Under the pieces are notes generated by a model. That model was not told where the DNA came from. It saw only the letters and a list, made by a program, of their open reading frames with translations, and did not search any database. Below, piece by piece: positions 1-7,902 of a stretch of DNA of 64,000 bases. The stretch's first letter is position 1. Every line of letters starts with the position of its first letter. The translations under genes and the position numbers were made by a program. The stretch lies in NCBI GenBank assembly GCA_023382535.1, contig JAHDWA010000056.1, positions 1-64,000 of the forward strand, given 5' to 3'. Origin of the DNA: Anaerolineae bacterium. Its GTDB lineage: Bacteria > Chloroflexota > Anaerolineae > 4572-78 > J111.

Positions 1-2
1 AG

Positions 3-542
3 TACAATCTGGCTTCTTTGGCAAACATCTTAGCCAAGGTGGCGCCGGACCTGCTGTACGTAGAAGTACCGCAGCGTGATTGGGAGTTGGGCCGCCTGGA
101 GCAGGCTCCGGTCGAGGTGCAGCACAGTTTGCTCCCCCTGGCCGAGCGGAGCCGTACCGTCGTCGTACCCGTGGCGCCTGATACCCGCCAGTTCAACGAC
201 TTTGCGCCCAGAACCGGCTGGCGAGCCAGGCTAGTTCGCTGGCTAGACCAAGCTCTGCGCTGGACGCAGCGTCGAGCCAACAGCGCCGAGGCGATCCACG
301 CCTGGCCCTTCGCCGGGGCGTGCCACACCCTCTGCCACCTCAGCCAGTGGAGTTGGGATGCCGAATCTCGGCGGGCGTGGGAAGAACAAAACCAGGGGAT
401 GCTCGACAATATCCGACAGGCTATCCGGCGCGACCCCAACTGCCGCATCCTGGTTGCCGTACAATGCCAGCGAACCCACTGGTTGGCGCCGCGCCTCAAG
501 AAGCTGCCAGACCTTGAGTTCGTGGATTATCGGGAACTATGA
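3..542 (+). CDS. Hypothetical protein, 5' end outside the window
   Basis: The reading frame is open from the window edge to a TGA at 540-542, so only the C-terminal 179 residues are visible. A TTG at 18 could be read as a start, but the in-frame codons before it (YNLAS) continue naturally, so the gene most likely begins outside the window. I do not recognise the family with confidence. It is soluble, rich in Arg and Trp, with a C-terminal alpha/beta-looking stretch (ILVAVQC followed by WLAPRLKKLPDLEFVDY) resembling the end of a TraB/GumN-like fold, which is only a guess. Its stop overlaps the ATG of the following permease fragment (ATGA). Confidence 0.45.
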   Translation, partial: YNLASLANILAKVAPDLLYVEVPQRDWELGRLEQAPVEVQHSLLPLAERSRTVVVPVAPDTRQFNDFAPRTGWRARLVRWLDQALRWTQRRANSAEAIHAWPFAGACHTLCHLSQWSWDAESRRAWEEQNQGMLDNIRQAIRRDPNCRILVAVQCQRTHWLAPRLKKLPDLEFVDYREL

Positions 543-871
543 AGATAAGGATGATTATCTATACCGACACGGTTGAGCGGGTGCGCGAGTACGGGGTGCT
601 CAAGGCGGTCGGCGCGAAAAATCGCCACTTATACGGCTTGGTCATCCAGCAGGGCCTGGTGACAGATCTATTTGGCATTATCGTGGGTATTGGCCTGGCC
701 TGGGTGATGGCCCAGGGAGTGATGAACGCCTTTCCCAAATTCCTGGTGGTCCTCCAACCCGGTTCCATCCTGCTGACCGCCCTTGTCGGACTGCTCATGG
801 GACTGCTGGCGGCAGTGCTCCCAGCTCGCTATGTAGGTAGCCTGGACCCGGCGCGAGTGTTTAGAAAGTAG
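539..871 (+). pseudogene. FtsX/MacB-type ABC permease, C-terminal remnant
   Basis: Only 110 residues remain, carrying the C-terminal half of the FtsX permease core: the cytoplasmic YGVLKAVGAKN coupling motif, two or three hydrophobic helices and the LDPARVFRK tail. A complete permease of this family is about 370-400 residues with a first TM helix and a periplasmic domain, and both are absent. The next permease (883-1992) carries the same motif (YGVLKAIGAKN) and tail, so the two are paralogues of one operon. The fragment begins immediately at the stop of the upstream gene, which suggests a deletion joined the two. It could be translated but is unlikely to transport anything. Confidence 0.75.
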
Positions 872-882
872 GCGACGACCCC

Positions 883-1992
883 TTGTTACACTTAGCCTGG
901 CGAAACCTCTCTCAAAGCCGGACCCAGTTCAGCCTGGGGGTGGGCGGTGTGGCCCTGGCTCTGCTGCTGATGCTGGCCCTGGATGCACTGTTTGCCGGCG
1001 CCGCCGAGAAGCTGGTCATTTACATTGACCAGGCCGGGGCGGATATTTTTGTGGCCCAGGAAGGGGTGAAAAATATGCATATGGCTGCCTCGGCCATCAC
1101 TCTGCGTGACATGCGTCTGGCCTCGCACGCCAACGGCGTGACCAGCGCCAGTCCCATCCTGTATGCCAGCGGGGTGGTGAAAGCCGGTCAGGCCGACATC
1201 CTCTCTTACATCATTGGCTTTGATCCGAACGAGGCGCTGGGCGGACCACCCGAGGTGATCGCCGGAACGGCCAAGTTGCAGCGCGACGAGGCGATCATTG
1301 ACGAAACGGTAGCCCGCAGCCAGGAACTTGGCCTGGGCGACGAGGCTGAGATTTTGGGCGAGACCTTTACTATCGCCGGCTTGACCCGGGGGTTGACCAA
1401 CATCACCAATAGCGTGACCTTTATTCACCTCAAGGATTTTCAGGAGTTGCGCGGCCGTGACGTCATTAGCTACGCTTTGCTCCAAGTTAAACCGGGCTAC
1501 GCCCCCGGCCCGATCGCGGCAGCAATTACCGCCCGCAACCCGGATGTCACCGCCCTCCCCCGCGCCGAGTTTGCCCGTGAGGAACGATAACTGGTGACGG
1601 ATATGGGCGTCGAACTGCTCAACATCATGAATCTTTCCGGTCTCCTCATCGGCCTGGCCGTGACCGCGCTGACTCTTTATACCAGCACCCTGCGCAAACG
1701 GCCGGAGTATGGGGTGCTCAAAGCGATCGGGGCTAAAAATTGGCAGCTATACAGTGTCGTTATCCTGCAAGCTTCTTTAAGTATAACCATTGGCTTGGTC
1801 ATCGCGATGGGCCTGGTCTGGCTGTTGGGTCTGGTCTTGCCCGGCCTCAAATCCGGGATTAGCTTTGTGCTCACCCCAGCGGCCATCACCCGGGTTGGTC
1901 TGGCTGCCCTGCTCATCGGGGTAGCGGCGGCGCTGGCCCCGGCGTGGCAAATAGCCCGGCTGAATCCGGCTCAGGTGTTTAGAGGATCGTAA
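883..1992 (+). pseudogene. MacB/FtsX-type ABC permease split by one in-frame TAA
   Basis: Starting from a TTG at 883, the frame encodes an N-terminal TM helix (VALALLLMLALDALF), a MacB-like periplasmic domain and, after a TAA at 1588-1590, continues in the same frame through LVTDMGVELLNIM into the C-terminal FtsX domain with YGVLKAIGAKN and LNPAQVFRGS. Removing that one codon gives a normal 369-residue permease. A CAA to TAA change would explain it. Either the gene is dead, the stop is read through, or there is a base error. It sits directly upstream of its ATPase (1994), consistent with an exporter operon. Confidence 0.82.
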
Positions 1993-1993
1993 A

Positions 1994-2821
1994 ATGGAAG
2001 TAATTATGGATGTCCAAAACGTTACCCGCCGCTTTGGTGGCGGCAGCACCGAAGTGACTGCGGTGCGTGACCTTTCCCTCAGCGTCACTGCCGGCGAAGT
2101 GGTCCTGATTATGGGGCCATCGGGCAGCGGCAAGACGACCTTGCTCTCCATGCTTGGCGGGCTGCTCAAACCCTCGGCCGGGTGTATCCAGATTGGCCCG
2201 GATGAGATCAGTGCCATGGACGAGCGACGGCTGCCAGAGGTTCGCCTGCGGCGGATCGGCTTTATCTTTCAAGACTTCAACCTGTTGTCGGCTCTGTCCT
2301 GCCTGGATAACGTCGCCATTGTCGCGCAGTTAGCCGGTCTGCCCCCCTCCCAGGCTCGACAGCGAGCCAGGCAGTTGCTGGAGCTACTGGGTTTGGGTCA
2401 CCGGCTGAATTTCTTGCCCGAAAAACTGTCTGGGGGAGAAAAGCAGCGGGTAGCGATTGCCCGGGCCCTGATCAACCAGCCCGATTTGATCCTGGCGGAC
2501 GAACCCACGGCCAATCTGGATAGTCACCACGGTCATGAGACAATGCGCCTGCTGCGGCGCATTGCTAAGGAAGAAAATCGAAGTGTCGTCATCGTTAGCT
2601 ATGACCAGCGAATTAGAGATATTGCCGACCGGGTGCTGTGGTTGGAGGATGGGCAATTCAAAAATGTGGTGGAGATGGCCCTTGACCCGGTCTGCGGCAT
2701 GTCGGTGGATCGGGAAAGCGCCCCGGCGCAAACGGCGTATGATGGGCGCGTCTTTTACTTTTGCGCTCAGGGCTGCCAGGATGAGTTCTTGAGGGCGCCG
2801 GAGAAATTTTTAAAAAGCTAA
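1994..2821 (+). CDS. LolD/MacB-type ABC transporter ATPase fused to a YHS domain
   Basis: ATP-binding subunit of a type VII (MacB/LolCDE-like) ABC system. Walker [10 protein letters not shown] at residues 41-49 (Lys47), signature LSGGEKQR, Walker B LILADEP. The H-loop, normally His, reads VIVSYD with Tyr203. After the ATPase (about residue 225) follows a YHS domain of about 45 residues beginning LDPVCGM (230-236) with a second Cys cluster FCAQGC, a fold usually associated with metal binding in copper/heavy-metal proteins. It starts two bases after the permease. The YHS fusion suggests a link to metals (inference). The broken permeases and the H-loop change suggest the system may be inactive. 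Confidence 0.85.
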   Translation: MEVIMDVQNVTRRFGGGSTEVTAVRDLSLSVTAGEVVLIMGPSGSGKTTLLSMLGGLLKPSAGCIQIGPDEISAMDERRLPEVRLRRIGFIFQDFNLLSALSCLDNVAIVAQLAGLPPSQARQRARQLLELLGLGHRLNFLPEKLSGGEKQRVAIARALINQPDLILADEPTANLDSHHGHETMRLLRRIAKEENRSVVIVSYDQRIRDIADRVLWLEDGQFKNVVEMALDPVCGMSVDRESAPAQTAYDGRVFYFCAQGCQDEFLRAPEKFLKS

Positions 2822-2829
2822 AGGGTAAC

Positions 2830-2852
2830 CGAGGAAGAAATTTTTCTTCGAG
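2830..2852. terminator. Weak hairpin between convergent genes
   Basis: The 38-bp gap between two convergent genes contains GAAGAAA (2834-2840) and its complement TTTCTTC (2843-2849) with a 2-base loop. The stem is AT-rich and has no long T tract, so it is a modest candidate for a bidirectional terminator. Confidence 0.3.
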
Positions 2853-2859
2853 CCTTATC

Positions 2860-3606
2860 TTATCCTCCTGTCTTTCCCTCCTTCAAGATTTCTCCGACAA
2901 ATTCATCGAGCTGCACCCCGGTCATCGGGCCGAGTTGAATTTTGGCGACCAGACCCGCCCGATCAACAAATATACTGGTCGGTAAACCGCGGACGTAGTA
3001 CAGATTGTCCGCCACCTCGCCGGTTTCGTCCAGCAGCACCGGAAAGGTCAGCCCAAACTTGGTCCCAAAACGCTGTACGTCTTGCATCGAGTCCAGATAT
3101 GTCACGTTTACAGCCAGGACAACCAGCCCTTCATCTTGGCGTACTTCGTAGACTCGCTTCAGCTCTGGCATTTCCAAGCGGCACGGTGCGCACCAACTGG
3201 CCCAGAAGTTAATGAGTACCGGCTTGCCGCGGAATTGCGACAGGCTGATCTGGCGGCCATCCAGCGTCTTCAAGCTAAAATCCGGCGCCGCCGGTTGACC
3301 AGGAGTGGCGGTGGGTTCAGCATCGGGAGGGTTTGTACCTGGCGGTGTGGGGGTAGGGGTTGCCAGACTCAGGATGACGGTATCAGTCGGTGGAGGGAGA
3401 GATAATATCTTGAGTGGAGTAGCTGGGGCTGTGGGCGAGGCACTGATAAAACTGGCCGGTGGCAGAGTTGCTAGGCTGGTTATCGTTTGATCGGGCCAGG
3501 AGATGGAAAAAAACAGCAGGCTGCCAAAAACCAGACTTACGATCAGCCCACTCCCAGCCATGATCCAGGGTGTCCAATGCCGTTCTTTGATGATTTGCTC
3601 ATTCAT
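2860..3606 (-). CDS. TlpA/ResA-like membrane-anchored thioredoxin
   Basis: The 248-residue protein has an N-terminal TM anchor (about residues 14-36), a Pro/Thr-rich linker (about 45-105) and a TlpA-like thioredoxin domain (about 107-245) with WCAPC (Cys139, Cys142) and the cis-Pro loop GLPTSIF. Such proteins reduce or exchange disulfides outside the membrane, e.g. in cytochrome c maturation or redox homeostasis; the client here is unknown. Its ATG overlaps the stop of the upstream M56 protease by four bases, so it is the last gene of a three-gene, translationally coupled operon under a BlaI-type repressor. Confidence 0.88.
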   Translation of the reverse strand: MNEQIIKERHWTPWIMAGSGLIVSLVFGSLLFFSISWPDQTITSLATLPPASFISASPTAPATPLKILSLPPPTDTVILSLATPTPTPPGTNPPDAEPTATPGQPAAPDFSLKTLDGRQISLSQFRGKPVLINFWASWCAPCRLEMPELKRVYEVRQDEGLVVLAVNVTYLDSMQDVQRFGTKFGLTFPVLLDETGEVADNLYYVRGLPTSIFVDRAGLVAKIQLGPMTGVQLDEFVGEILKEGKTGG

Positions 3607-4550
3607 TTTGGAAAGTAGGGGTGCAGGTGAGGGTGAGTCGATTGAGATGCAATTGGCTCGGCCGTACAGTGACTTGTCTCACCCGCTCCAAACTGAGCCG
3701 GTAAGAGGGCGATACTGCTAAAAATAAGCAAGATACCTAAATTGATCAATATACCAGAAAAGTAGGATCGCCACCTGAAAGGGGCTGGCGGGTAGAGCAG
3801 CCGTCGAAGCCGGGCTTCTGTTACATTGAAGGGGGTGTAAGCAGCTACCGGGAGCGTTGCACCAAAGCCATATCTCAGTAATTTCTGGAGTGTACACAGG
3901 AGTGGCAGATCACTGCCCAAATGGATAACAGCGGCCCGGTCGGCGGCTACCTCCTGCTGCAACTCGGCGGCTTGAGCCAGGTCGCTGACCAAGGGCAAGA
4001 AGAAAAAGGCGGCTTTGAGGGTACGACCAATCATCAGCCGCAAAGGGTCCCGTTGGCGGTAATGGTAAGCTTCATGCGCTAGAACCGCCGCCAGTTCTTC
4101 ATCGGTGAGCAGGTTAATCACACCGGCCGTGAGCCAAATGCGAGGTCGCCAGAAGCCCAAGCAAAAGGCGTGCGCAGAGGACAAATTTAGAAAGACAATA
4201 TCCTCTACAGCCAGCCCATTGGCGGCCAGCCAGACCTGGACTCGCGCTGGAGGTGTTTCGCGGAGGGGCAGAAAGAGGTGGGTCAGCCGTAATGTCCCTC
4301 GAAGTTGCTGGTTGAGGCTTAACCCTCCTCGCACGGCCATCAGTAGTACTATGGTTGGAATAATCAGTTGCCAGGCCAAGGGCAGATGCTCTTGCAAATG
4401 CTGGAGACCAGTCTGGCAGGCGTGCCATAGGAGTTCGACCCAGGTCCGGCTGTAAGCCCAACTCATTCCCAGAGCGAGGCTGGCCAAACTGAAGCTGACA
4501 GCTATAAGGAGCCAAAAATAGCGGTTCGTGGGGCTAGCTTTTGGGCTCAT
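3603..4550 (-). CDS. BlaR1-like M56 family membrane metallopeptidase without sensor domain
   Basis: A 315-residue M56 peptidase: N-terminal TM helices (about 12-33 and 58-76), zinc motif HEAYH (159-163) in VLAHEAYHYRQRDPL, and a final TM helix near 272-292. BlaR1/MecR1 proteins cleave or inactivate BlaI repressors on signal. The large extracellular penicillin-binding sensor of BlaR1 (full length about 585 residues) is absent, so beta-lactam sensing is not supported and the inducer is unknown. It overlaps the BlaI-type gene by 17 bp and the thioredoxin gene by 4 bp, a strong operon signature. Confidence 0.85.
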   Translation of the reverse strand: MSPKASPTNRYFWLLIAVSFSLASLALGMSWAYSRTWVELLWHACQTGLQHLQEHLPLAWQLIIPTIVLLMAVRGGLSLNQQLRGTLRLTHLFLPLRETPPARVQVWLAANGLAVEDIVFLNLSSAHAFCLGFWRPRIWLTAGVINLLTDEELAAVLAHEAYHYRQRDPLRLMIGRTLKAAFFFLPLVSDLAQAAELQQEVAADRAAVIHLGSDLPLLCTLQKLLRYGFGATLPVAAYTPFNVTEARLRRLLYPPAPFRWRSYFSGILINLGILLIFSSIALLPAQFGAGETSHCTAEPIASQSTHPHLHPYFPK

Positions 4551-4965
4551 TTTCTTTTCTGTGCTGGATGAGATCAGCTATATTATCAAGGAGCTGGGGA
4601 TCAATTGACTCCGCCGTTTCAATCATCTGGGTCACGGCAATGTGGCGGAAATCATCGCCAAACATCCCCCGCACTACCTGGTCAAATACCCTGGCCAACA
4701 GTTCATCACGGGGGGCAATCGCCTGGTAGACAAAAGCCCGGCCTACCTTCCGGCGGTTCAAGACCTTTTTATCGACCAAACGATTGAGGACGGTCATTGT
4801 TGTTTTGTAATTCAGGTTGCCGCCCAGATAATCAATGACATCCTGCACGTCTGGCTCGTCCAAAGCCCAGACAGCTTCCATCAACCTGGCTTCCAGCTCT
4901 CCAAAGATGTGTGTTAAGCCTTTTTCGCCCAGTCTAAAAGACTGAATAGGCATTTCCTGCGTCAT
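4534..4965 (-). CDS. BlaI/MecI/CopY family transcriptional repressor
   Basis: A 143-residue protein with the BlaI winged helix: LEARLMEAVWAL, then VQDVIDYL, then TTMTVLNRLVDKKVLNRRKVGRAFVYQ. It usually binds dyad operators as a dimer upstream of its own operon and is removed by proteolysis through a partner M56 peptidase, here the next gene. Its length is normal for the family. A GAGG ribosome site precedes the ATG at 4965. The operator probably lies in 4966-5030, but I could not identify a convincing dyad. Confidence 0.9.
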   Translation of the reverse strand: MTQEMPIQSFRLGEKGLTHIFGELEARLMEAVWALDEPDVQDVIDYLGGNLNYKTTMTVLNRLVDKKVLNRRKVGRAFVYQAIAPRDELLARVFDQVVRGMFGDDFRHIAVTQMIETAESIDPQLLDNIADLIQHRKENEPKS

Positions 4966-5024
4966 AACGACCTCTTTTCCTGTAGAGTTAACTTCTCCTA
5001 CCTATTGTAAGAGATACCCTCTAT

Positions 5025-5383
5025 TTGTCAAATGGAGAAAAGCGACAAGGAAAAAATGGCCCCCAGTCTGTCTGGAGGCTAACGGAAGGCATTTTTGTGA
5101 GGTTTAATGGTATTGATTTAAGTGAAGAAACCCTCAGCGGCTTAACCAAACTGATCAAGGCCCATCAAACGGGTCAACAAATCGTCCTGTGGCAAGGATT
5201 ATTCTGGCGGCCGGCCAGGGGCAAAGCAACAATCAGATCGCTCGGGACCTTGGCGTGGATGGGGATACGGTTCGGCTGTGGCAGAAGCGCTGGCAGATGT
5301 TGGAACGGATCCCGTTGAGCAAGTTGAGCATTGAAGAACGGCTGGAAGATTTACTCGGCCCGGCTGTTCTCCGGCTTGTGTGA
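5025..5383 (+). pseudogene. Transposase N-terminal remnant (IS630-like helix-turn-helix), frameshifted
   Basis: Two overlapping frames together encode the start of an IS630-like transposase: FNGIDLSEETLSGLTKLIK in the first, then, after a frameshift near 5190, ARIILAAGQGQSNNQIARDLGVDGDTVRLWQKRW, a typical helix-turn-helix. The coding potential ends at 5383, with no DDE catalytic domain following. The piece is therefore a decayed insertion-sequence fragment. Confidence 0.7.
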
Positions 5384-5397
5384 CAGCGATTTGGTAA

Positions 5398-5622
5398 GGC
5401 TTTAACTCCTTAGCTAACCGCAGCTTGGACAATGGCATCACTGAATTGCGCCAATTCGCTAAAGGTTTGGTTCAAGATCAGGCCGCGGTGCAAACGGCTT
5501 TATCTCTGCCTTGGAGCAGTGGTCAAGTTGAAGGGCAGGTCAACCGCCTTAAGTTAATCAAGCGCCAGATGTATGGCCGAGCTAAGTTTGACTTACTGAA
5601 GTTGAGGTTCCAGCTAGCCTAA
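5398..5622 (+). pseudogene. ISL3 family transposase, C-terminal remnant
   Basis: The frame carries the diagnostic ISL3 C-terminus: GITELRQFAKGL, then LPWSSGQVEGQVNRLKL and IKRQMYGRAKFDLL, ending at 5622. The whole N-terminal and central part of an ISL3 transposase (about 400 residues) is missing and a stop lies just upstream (5395-5397). It abuts the IS630-like remnant, so this 600-bp stretch is a graveyard of two different IS families. No terminal inverted repeats were recognised. Confidence 0.75.
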
Positions 5623-5772
5623 TCATCATTTCACGCAAAGTGATGTAAGGATGAACCAGTTTTCGCTAAACGAAACTTCCCTGGCTTACAGCAAGGGAAT
5701 GCATCAAAATTCCATTTCAACCCAAAAGCGACTATAATAACAACAGGTTTGAGGTAAGCTATCGCAGGAGAG

Positions 5773-6150
5773 ATGGTGATGGCCACAACCTATATAGGTG
5801 TCGTGCGAAAAGGCAAGGTTGAATTTGATCCCCCTCTGGCTCTGCCTGAGGGCAGCCAAGTTCAGGTGACGTTGTCCACTGTTCTCAGCGAGCGAGCGGC
5901 GCTGGGCAAAGCCAATGTCTGGTTGGCGAACCATATGGGCGACGCCGTGGGCGCAATGAAGGGGGCGCTGATCTCGGTGCATGACCGAGCCATCTGGCGG
6001 TTTGAGGCCTTTATCACTGGCGTCCATTTTGATCCGATTGGTCCCATTGGACAGGTTGAGGTCGACGCTGAAACGGGGCAGGTGCTGACCCCTCCCCAAA
6101 TAATCGAGGCGATGATTGAGCGCGGCCGCCAACTTGCCCCTATCCCATAA
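5773..6150 (+). CDS. Hypothetical protein with AbrB/antitoxin-like N-terminus
   Basis: A 125-residue soluble protein preceded by an AGGAGAG ribosome site; the ATG codons at 5773 and 5779 are both possible. Residues 5-35 (YIGVVRKGKVEFDPPLALPEGSQVQVTL, here described in two parts) resemble the short beta-rich N-terminus of DUF104/AbrB-type antitoxin-like proteins. The rest (HDRAIWRFEAFI, VEVDAETGQVL) is reminiscent of PepSY-like repeats. I do not recognise a specific function. It directly precedes a broken C39-like peptidase. Confidence 0.5.
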   Translation: MVMATTYIGVVRKGKVEFDPPLALPEGSQVQVTLSTVLSERAALGKANVWLANHMGDAVGAMKGALISVHDRAIWRFEAFITGVHFDPIGPIGQVEVDAETGQVLTPPQIIEAMIERGRQLAPIP

Positions 6151-6157
6151 ATCCCAA

Positions 6158-6405
6158 AAAGGCGATGGCTATTGCCTTCCTGCTTGTATCCAGATGGTGT
6201 TAGCCTATCTGGGCATTTCACGTCACAAGAGTCAATTAGCAAAACTCTGGGATTAAACCCTCCTTTTGGCGTACGCCATTCCAATATCAAGAAACTGGCC
6301 TCCTCTAAAATCAAAGTCAATTATCAAGCAGGCACATTGAAGGATATTCGTGACCAGCTCGAGCAAAAAGTGCCGGTTATTGTTTTTGTTCAGGCTGGCG
6401 ATTTG
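6158..6405 (+). pseudogene. C39-like (papain-fold) peptidase, frameshifted 5' part
   Basis: Reading frame 2 from 6170 gives YCLPACIQMVLAYLGIS, the active-site Cys region of C39-like peptidases. Near 6240 one base is missing and the match continues in frame 1 with TLGLNPPFGVRHSNIKKL and then GTLKDIRDQLEQKVPVIVFV, ending about 6405 where homology stops. The catalytic His/Asp half is absent. The DNA is also read in the opposite direction as the last ~50 codons of the ParB-like gene, so an insertion or rearrangement has cut the peptidase at about 6405. Confidence 0.6.
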
Positions 6406-7764
6406 CCCCAGTGCTTGGGCCGTTGCTTGTTCTTGTTGATTGTAGCAACCATCAAATTTGTGAATATCAGGGGCAACACAGTAAGCCTCAACGTGATTGA
6501 GTAGAGAACGCTTCTCACCTCGTATCCCTTGTCTGTCCTGAGTAAGCGTGGCGGGAGGATACTGGTCTAAATCAACGTCATCCCCTACATCGAGTACAAT
6601 CGAACCATCAGGAGCAGGTTTGAATTGCTCAGTGTATTGCGGAAATAGACGCAGATGTTGGCAAAATTGCGGCACGGTGCCGTCTTGATGAGGGACGAAC
6701 TCGCTTCGCCCGTTCTGCAATGCCTCTTTCAGTTTTTCAAAAGTAGTTTGGCATCCGAAACATTGGGGTGTAGGCACGCTGTTCCAGGTCCTCCTCTCAG
6801 CAAAACGGACCCCGTGGGTGATGAGGGCTTGAGTGATCGCTTGAGCTAGCTCATCAATTGTCGGCGCTTGCTCCGTGGTTGAGTTGCGTAACTGTTCTAA
6901 AAAGGTATGACGCAGTTCTGGATATTCACCCAACCGCTCCTTGATTAGCTTCATCTTCTGACGCACTAACCAGGCTTGAAGCGCACTTTGGCGCTTCCTG
7001 ATTTCAGTTTGATCGTCAAGCAGATGCTCCGGCAGTTCCTCAACGCCTCTAATTCTATTCTGGTAACATTCAGCGCAAATCACTCTTAACCGCTGTTCAC
7101 CGGCCAGATAGAGCTGGTACTGCGCTTCGAACCTGTTTTGTGGTCGGACACACAACTGACAGGTCCACTCACTGAATGATGGATCTATATTGATGAGCCA
7201 CCCGGAGACTTTGTGATTTTCCGCTTTAGCGGCTCTGATAACATCTATCTCATAAGTTTGATGACTTCGTTGAATGAAGCGTTTGGTTTCCTGGGGAATT
7301 TCGCCAACCCTTTCCATTTCTTGGCGAACCTTAACCACCAAGCGACGATCAACTCCACAGTGACGGGTAAGCGCTCGATCACTCATGTAAAGGCCGTAAG
7401 GATGGAGGAGGGCCTGCCGAACGATATGCTGTTTGTCCTCCATACTTCGCCTTTGGCCGTGCTTCTGATTGGCGGATAGAGCCAGCCATTCCGCGTCGGT
7501 TTGAGTGCCGGGTCTAATTTTAACCCGAAGCCGGACACCAACCCGTTTAGCCGCTTCTCCTCGATGATAGCCGTCCCAAACATAAATATGACCCTCTCCA
7601 TCCTGAATCCCTTCTACCGGGTCGAACGCGGTGCCATCTGACATCATTTTTGCATACTCATCAGCAAGGGAGTAACTTATTATGGCCCGGCTCTGGATAA
7701 AGATAAGTTTATGAGGATCATAAAAATCTTGTTCACTATCATTTGCCCCAAATTGCTCTGACAT
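6253..7764 (-). CDS. ParB/Spo0J N-terminal-domain protein with Cys clusters
   Basis: A 503-residue protein. The N-terminal ~130 residues have the ParB/sulfiredoxin-like fold signature WDGYHRGEAAKRVG, followed by NQKHGQRRSMEDKQ and a helix-turn-helix (LTRHCGVDRRLVVKVRQEMER). Middle and C-terminal parts carry CxxC pairs (CQLC/CAEC, CFGC) that suggest zinc ribbons. ParB-fold proteins bind CTP and DNA in partition, or act as nucleases and mobile-element regulators. It lies downstream of a serine recombinase and starts 36 bp from a perfect palindrome that could be its binding site. The last ~50 residues are antisense to a peptidase fragment, so the natural C-terminus may have been lost. Confidence 0.75.
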   Translation of the reverse strand: MSEQFGANDSEQDFYDPHKLIFIQSRAIISYSLADEYAKMMSDGTAFDPVEGIQDGEGHIYVWDGYHRGEAAKRVGVRLRVKIRPGTQTDAEWLALSANQKHGQRRSMEDKQHIVRQALLHPYGLYMSDRALTRHCGVDRRLVVKVRQEMERVGEIPQETKRFIQRSHQTYEIDVIRAAKAENHKVSGWLINIDPSFSEWTCQLCVRPQNRFEAQYQLYLAGEQRLRVICAECYQNRIRGVEELPEHLLDDQTEIRKRQSALQAWLVRQKMKLIKERLGEYPELRHTFLEQLRNSTTEQAPTIDELAQAITQALITHGVRFAERRTWNSVPTPQCFGCQTTFEKLKEALQNGRSEFVPHQDGTVPQFCQHLRLFPQYTEQFKPAPDGSIVLDVGDDVDLDQYPPATLTQDRQGIRGEKRSLLNHVEAYCVAPDIHKFDGCYNQQEQATAQALGQIASLNKNNNRHFLLELVTNILQCACLIIDFDFRGGQFLDIGMAYAKRRV

Positions 7765-7799
7765 ACACTAAACTCCCCTCATCAACAAACAGAGTTTTG

Positions 7800-7851
7800 A
7801 GTTTAGCGTTAATTCCGAATTACGTACATAATTCGGAATTAACGCTAAACT
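7800..7851. repeat. Perfect palindrome, 23-bp arms with 6-bp loop
   Basis: The left arm 7800-7822 (begins AGTTTAGCG, ends CGAATTA) is the exact reverse complement of 7829-7851, with CGTACA between. It lies between the recombinase stop and the ParB-like start. Possible roles are a recombination site, a ParB-type binding site, an operator or a terminator. Perfection over 23 bp implies recent formation or selection. There is no T tract typical of an intrinsic terminator. Confidence 0.9.
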
Positions 7852-7902
7852 TTTCCCCAAAATTTTAGGTTGGGACGCCCTGATCCCTAATTTAAAAAGC
7901 AC

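Noticed and set aside
3603..4965. Beta-lactam resistance regulation
   Set aside because: The M56 protein lacks the penicillin-binding sensor and there is no beta-lactamase gene in the window.
5704..6132. 142-codon minus-strand frame opposite the AbrB-like protein
   Set aside because: The plus strand has a good ribosome site and plausible domain, the minus strand has neither.
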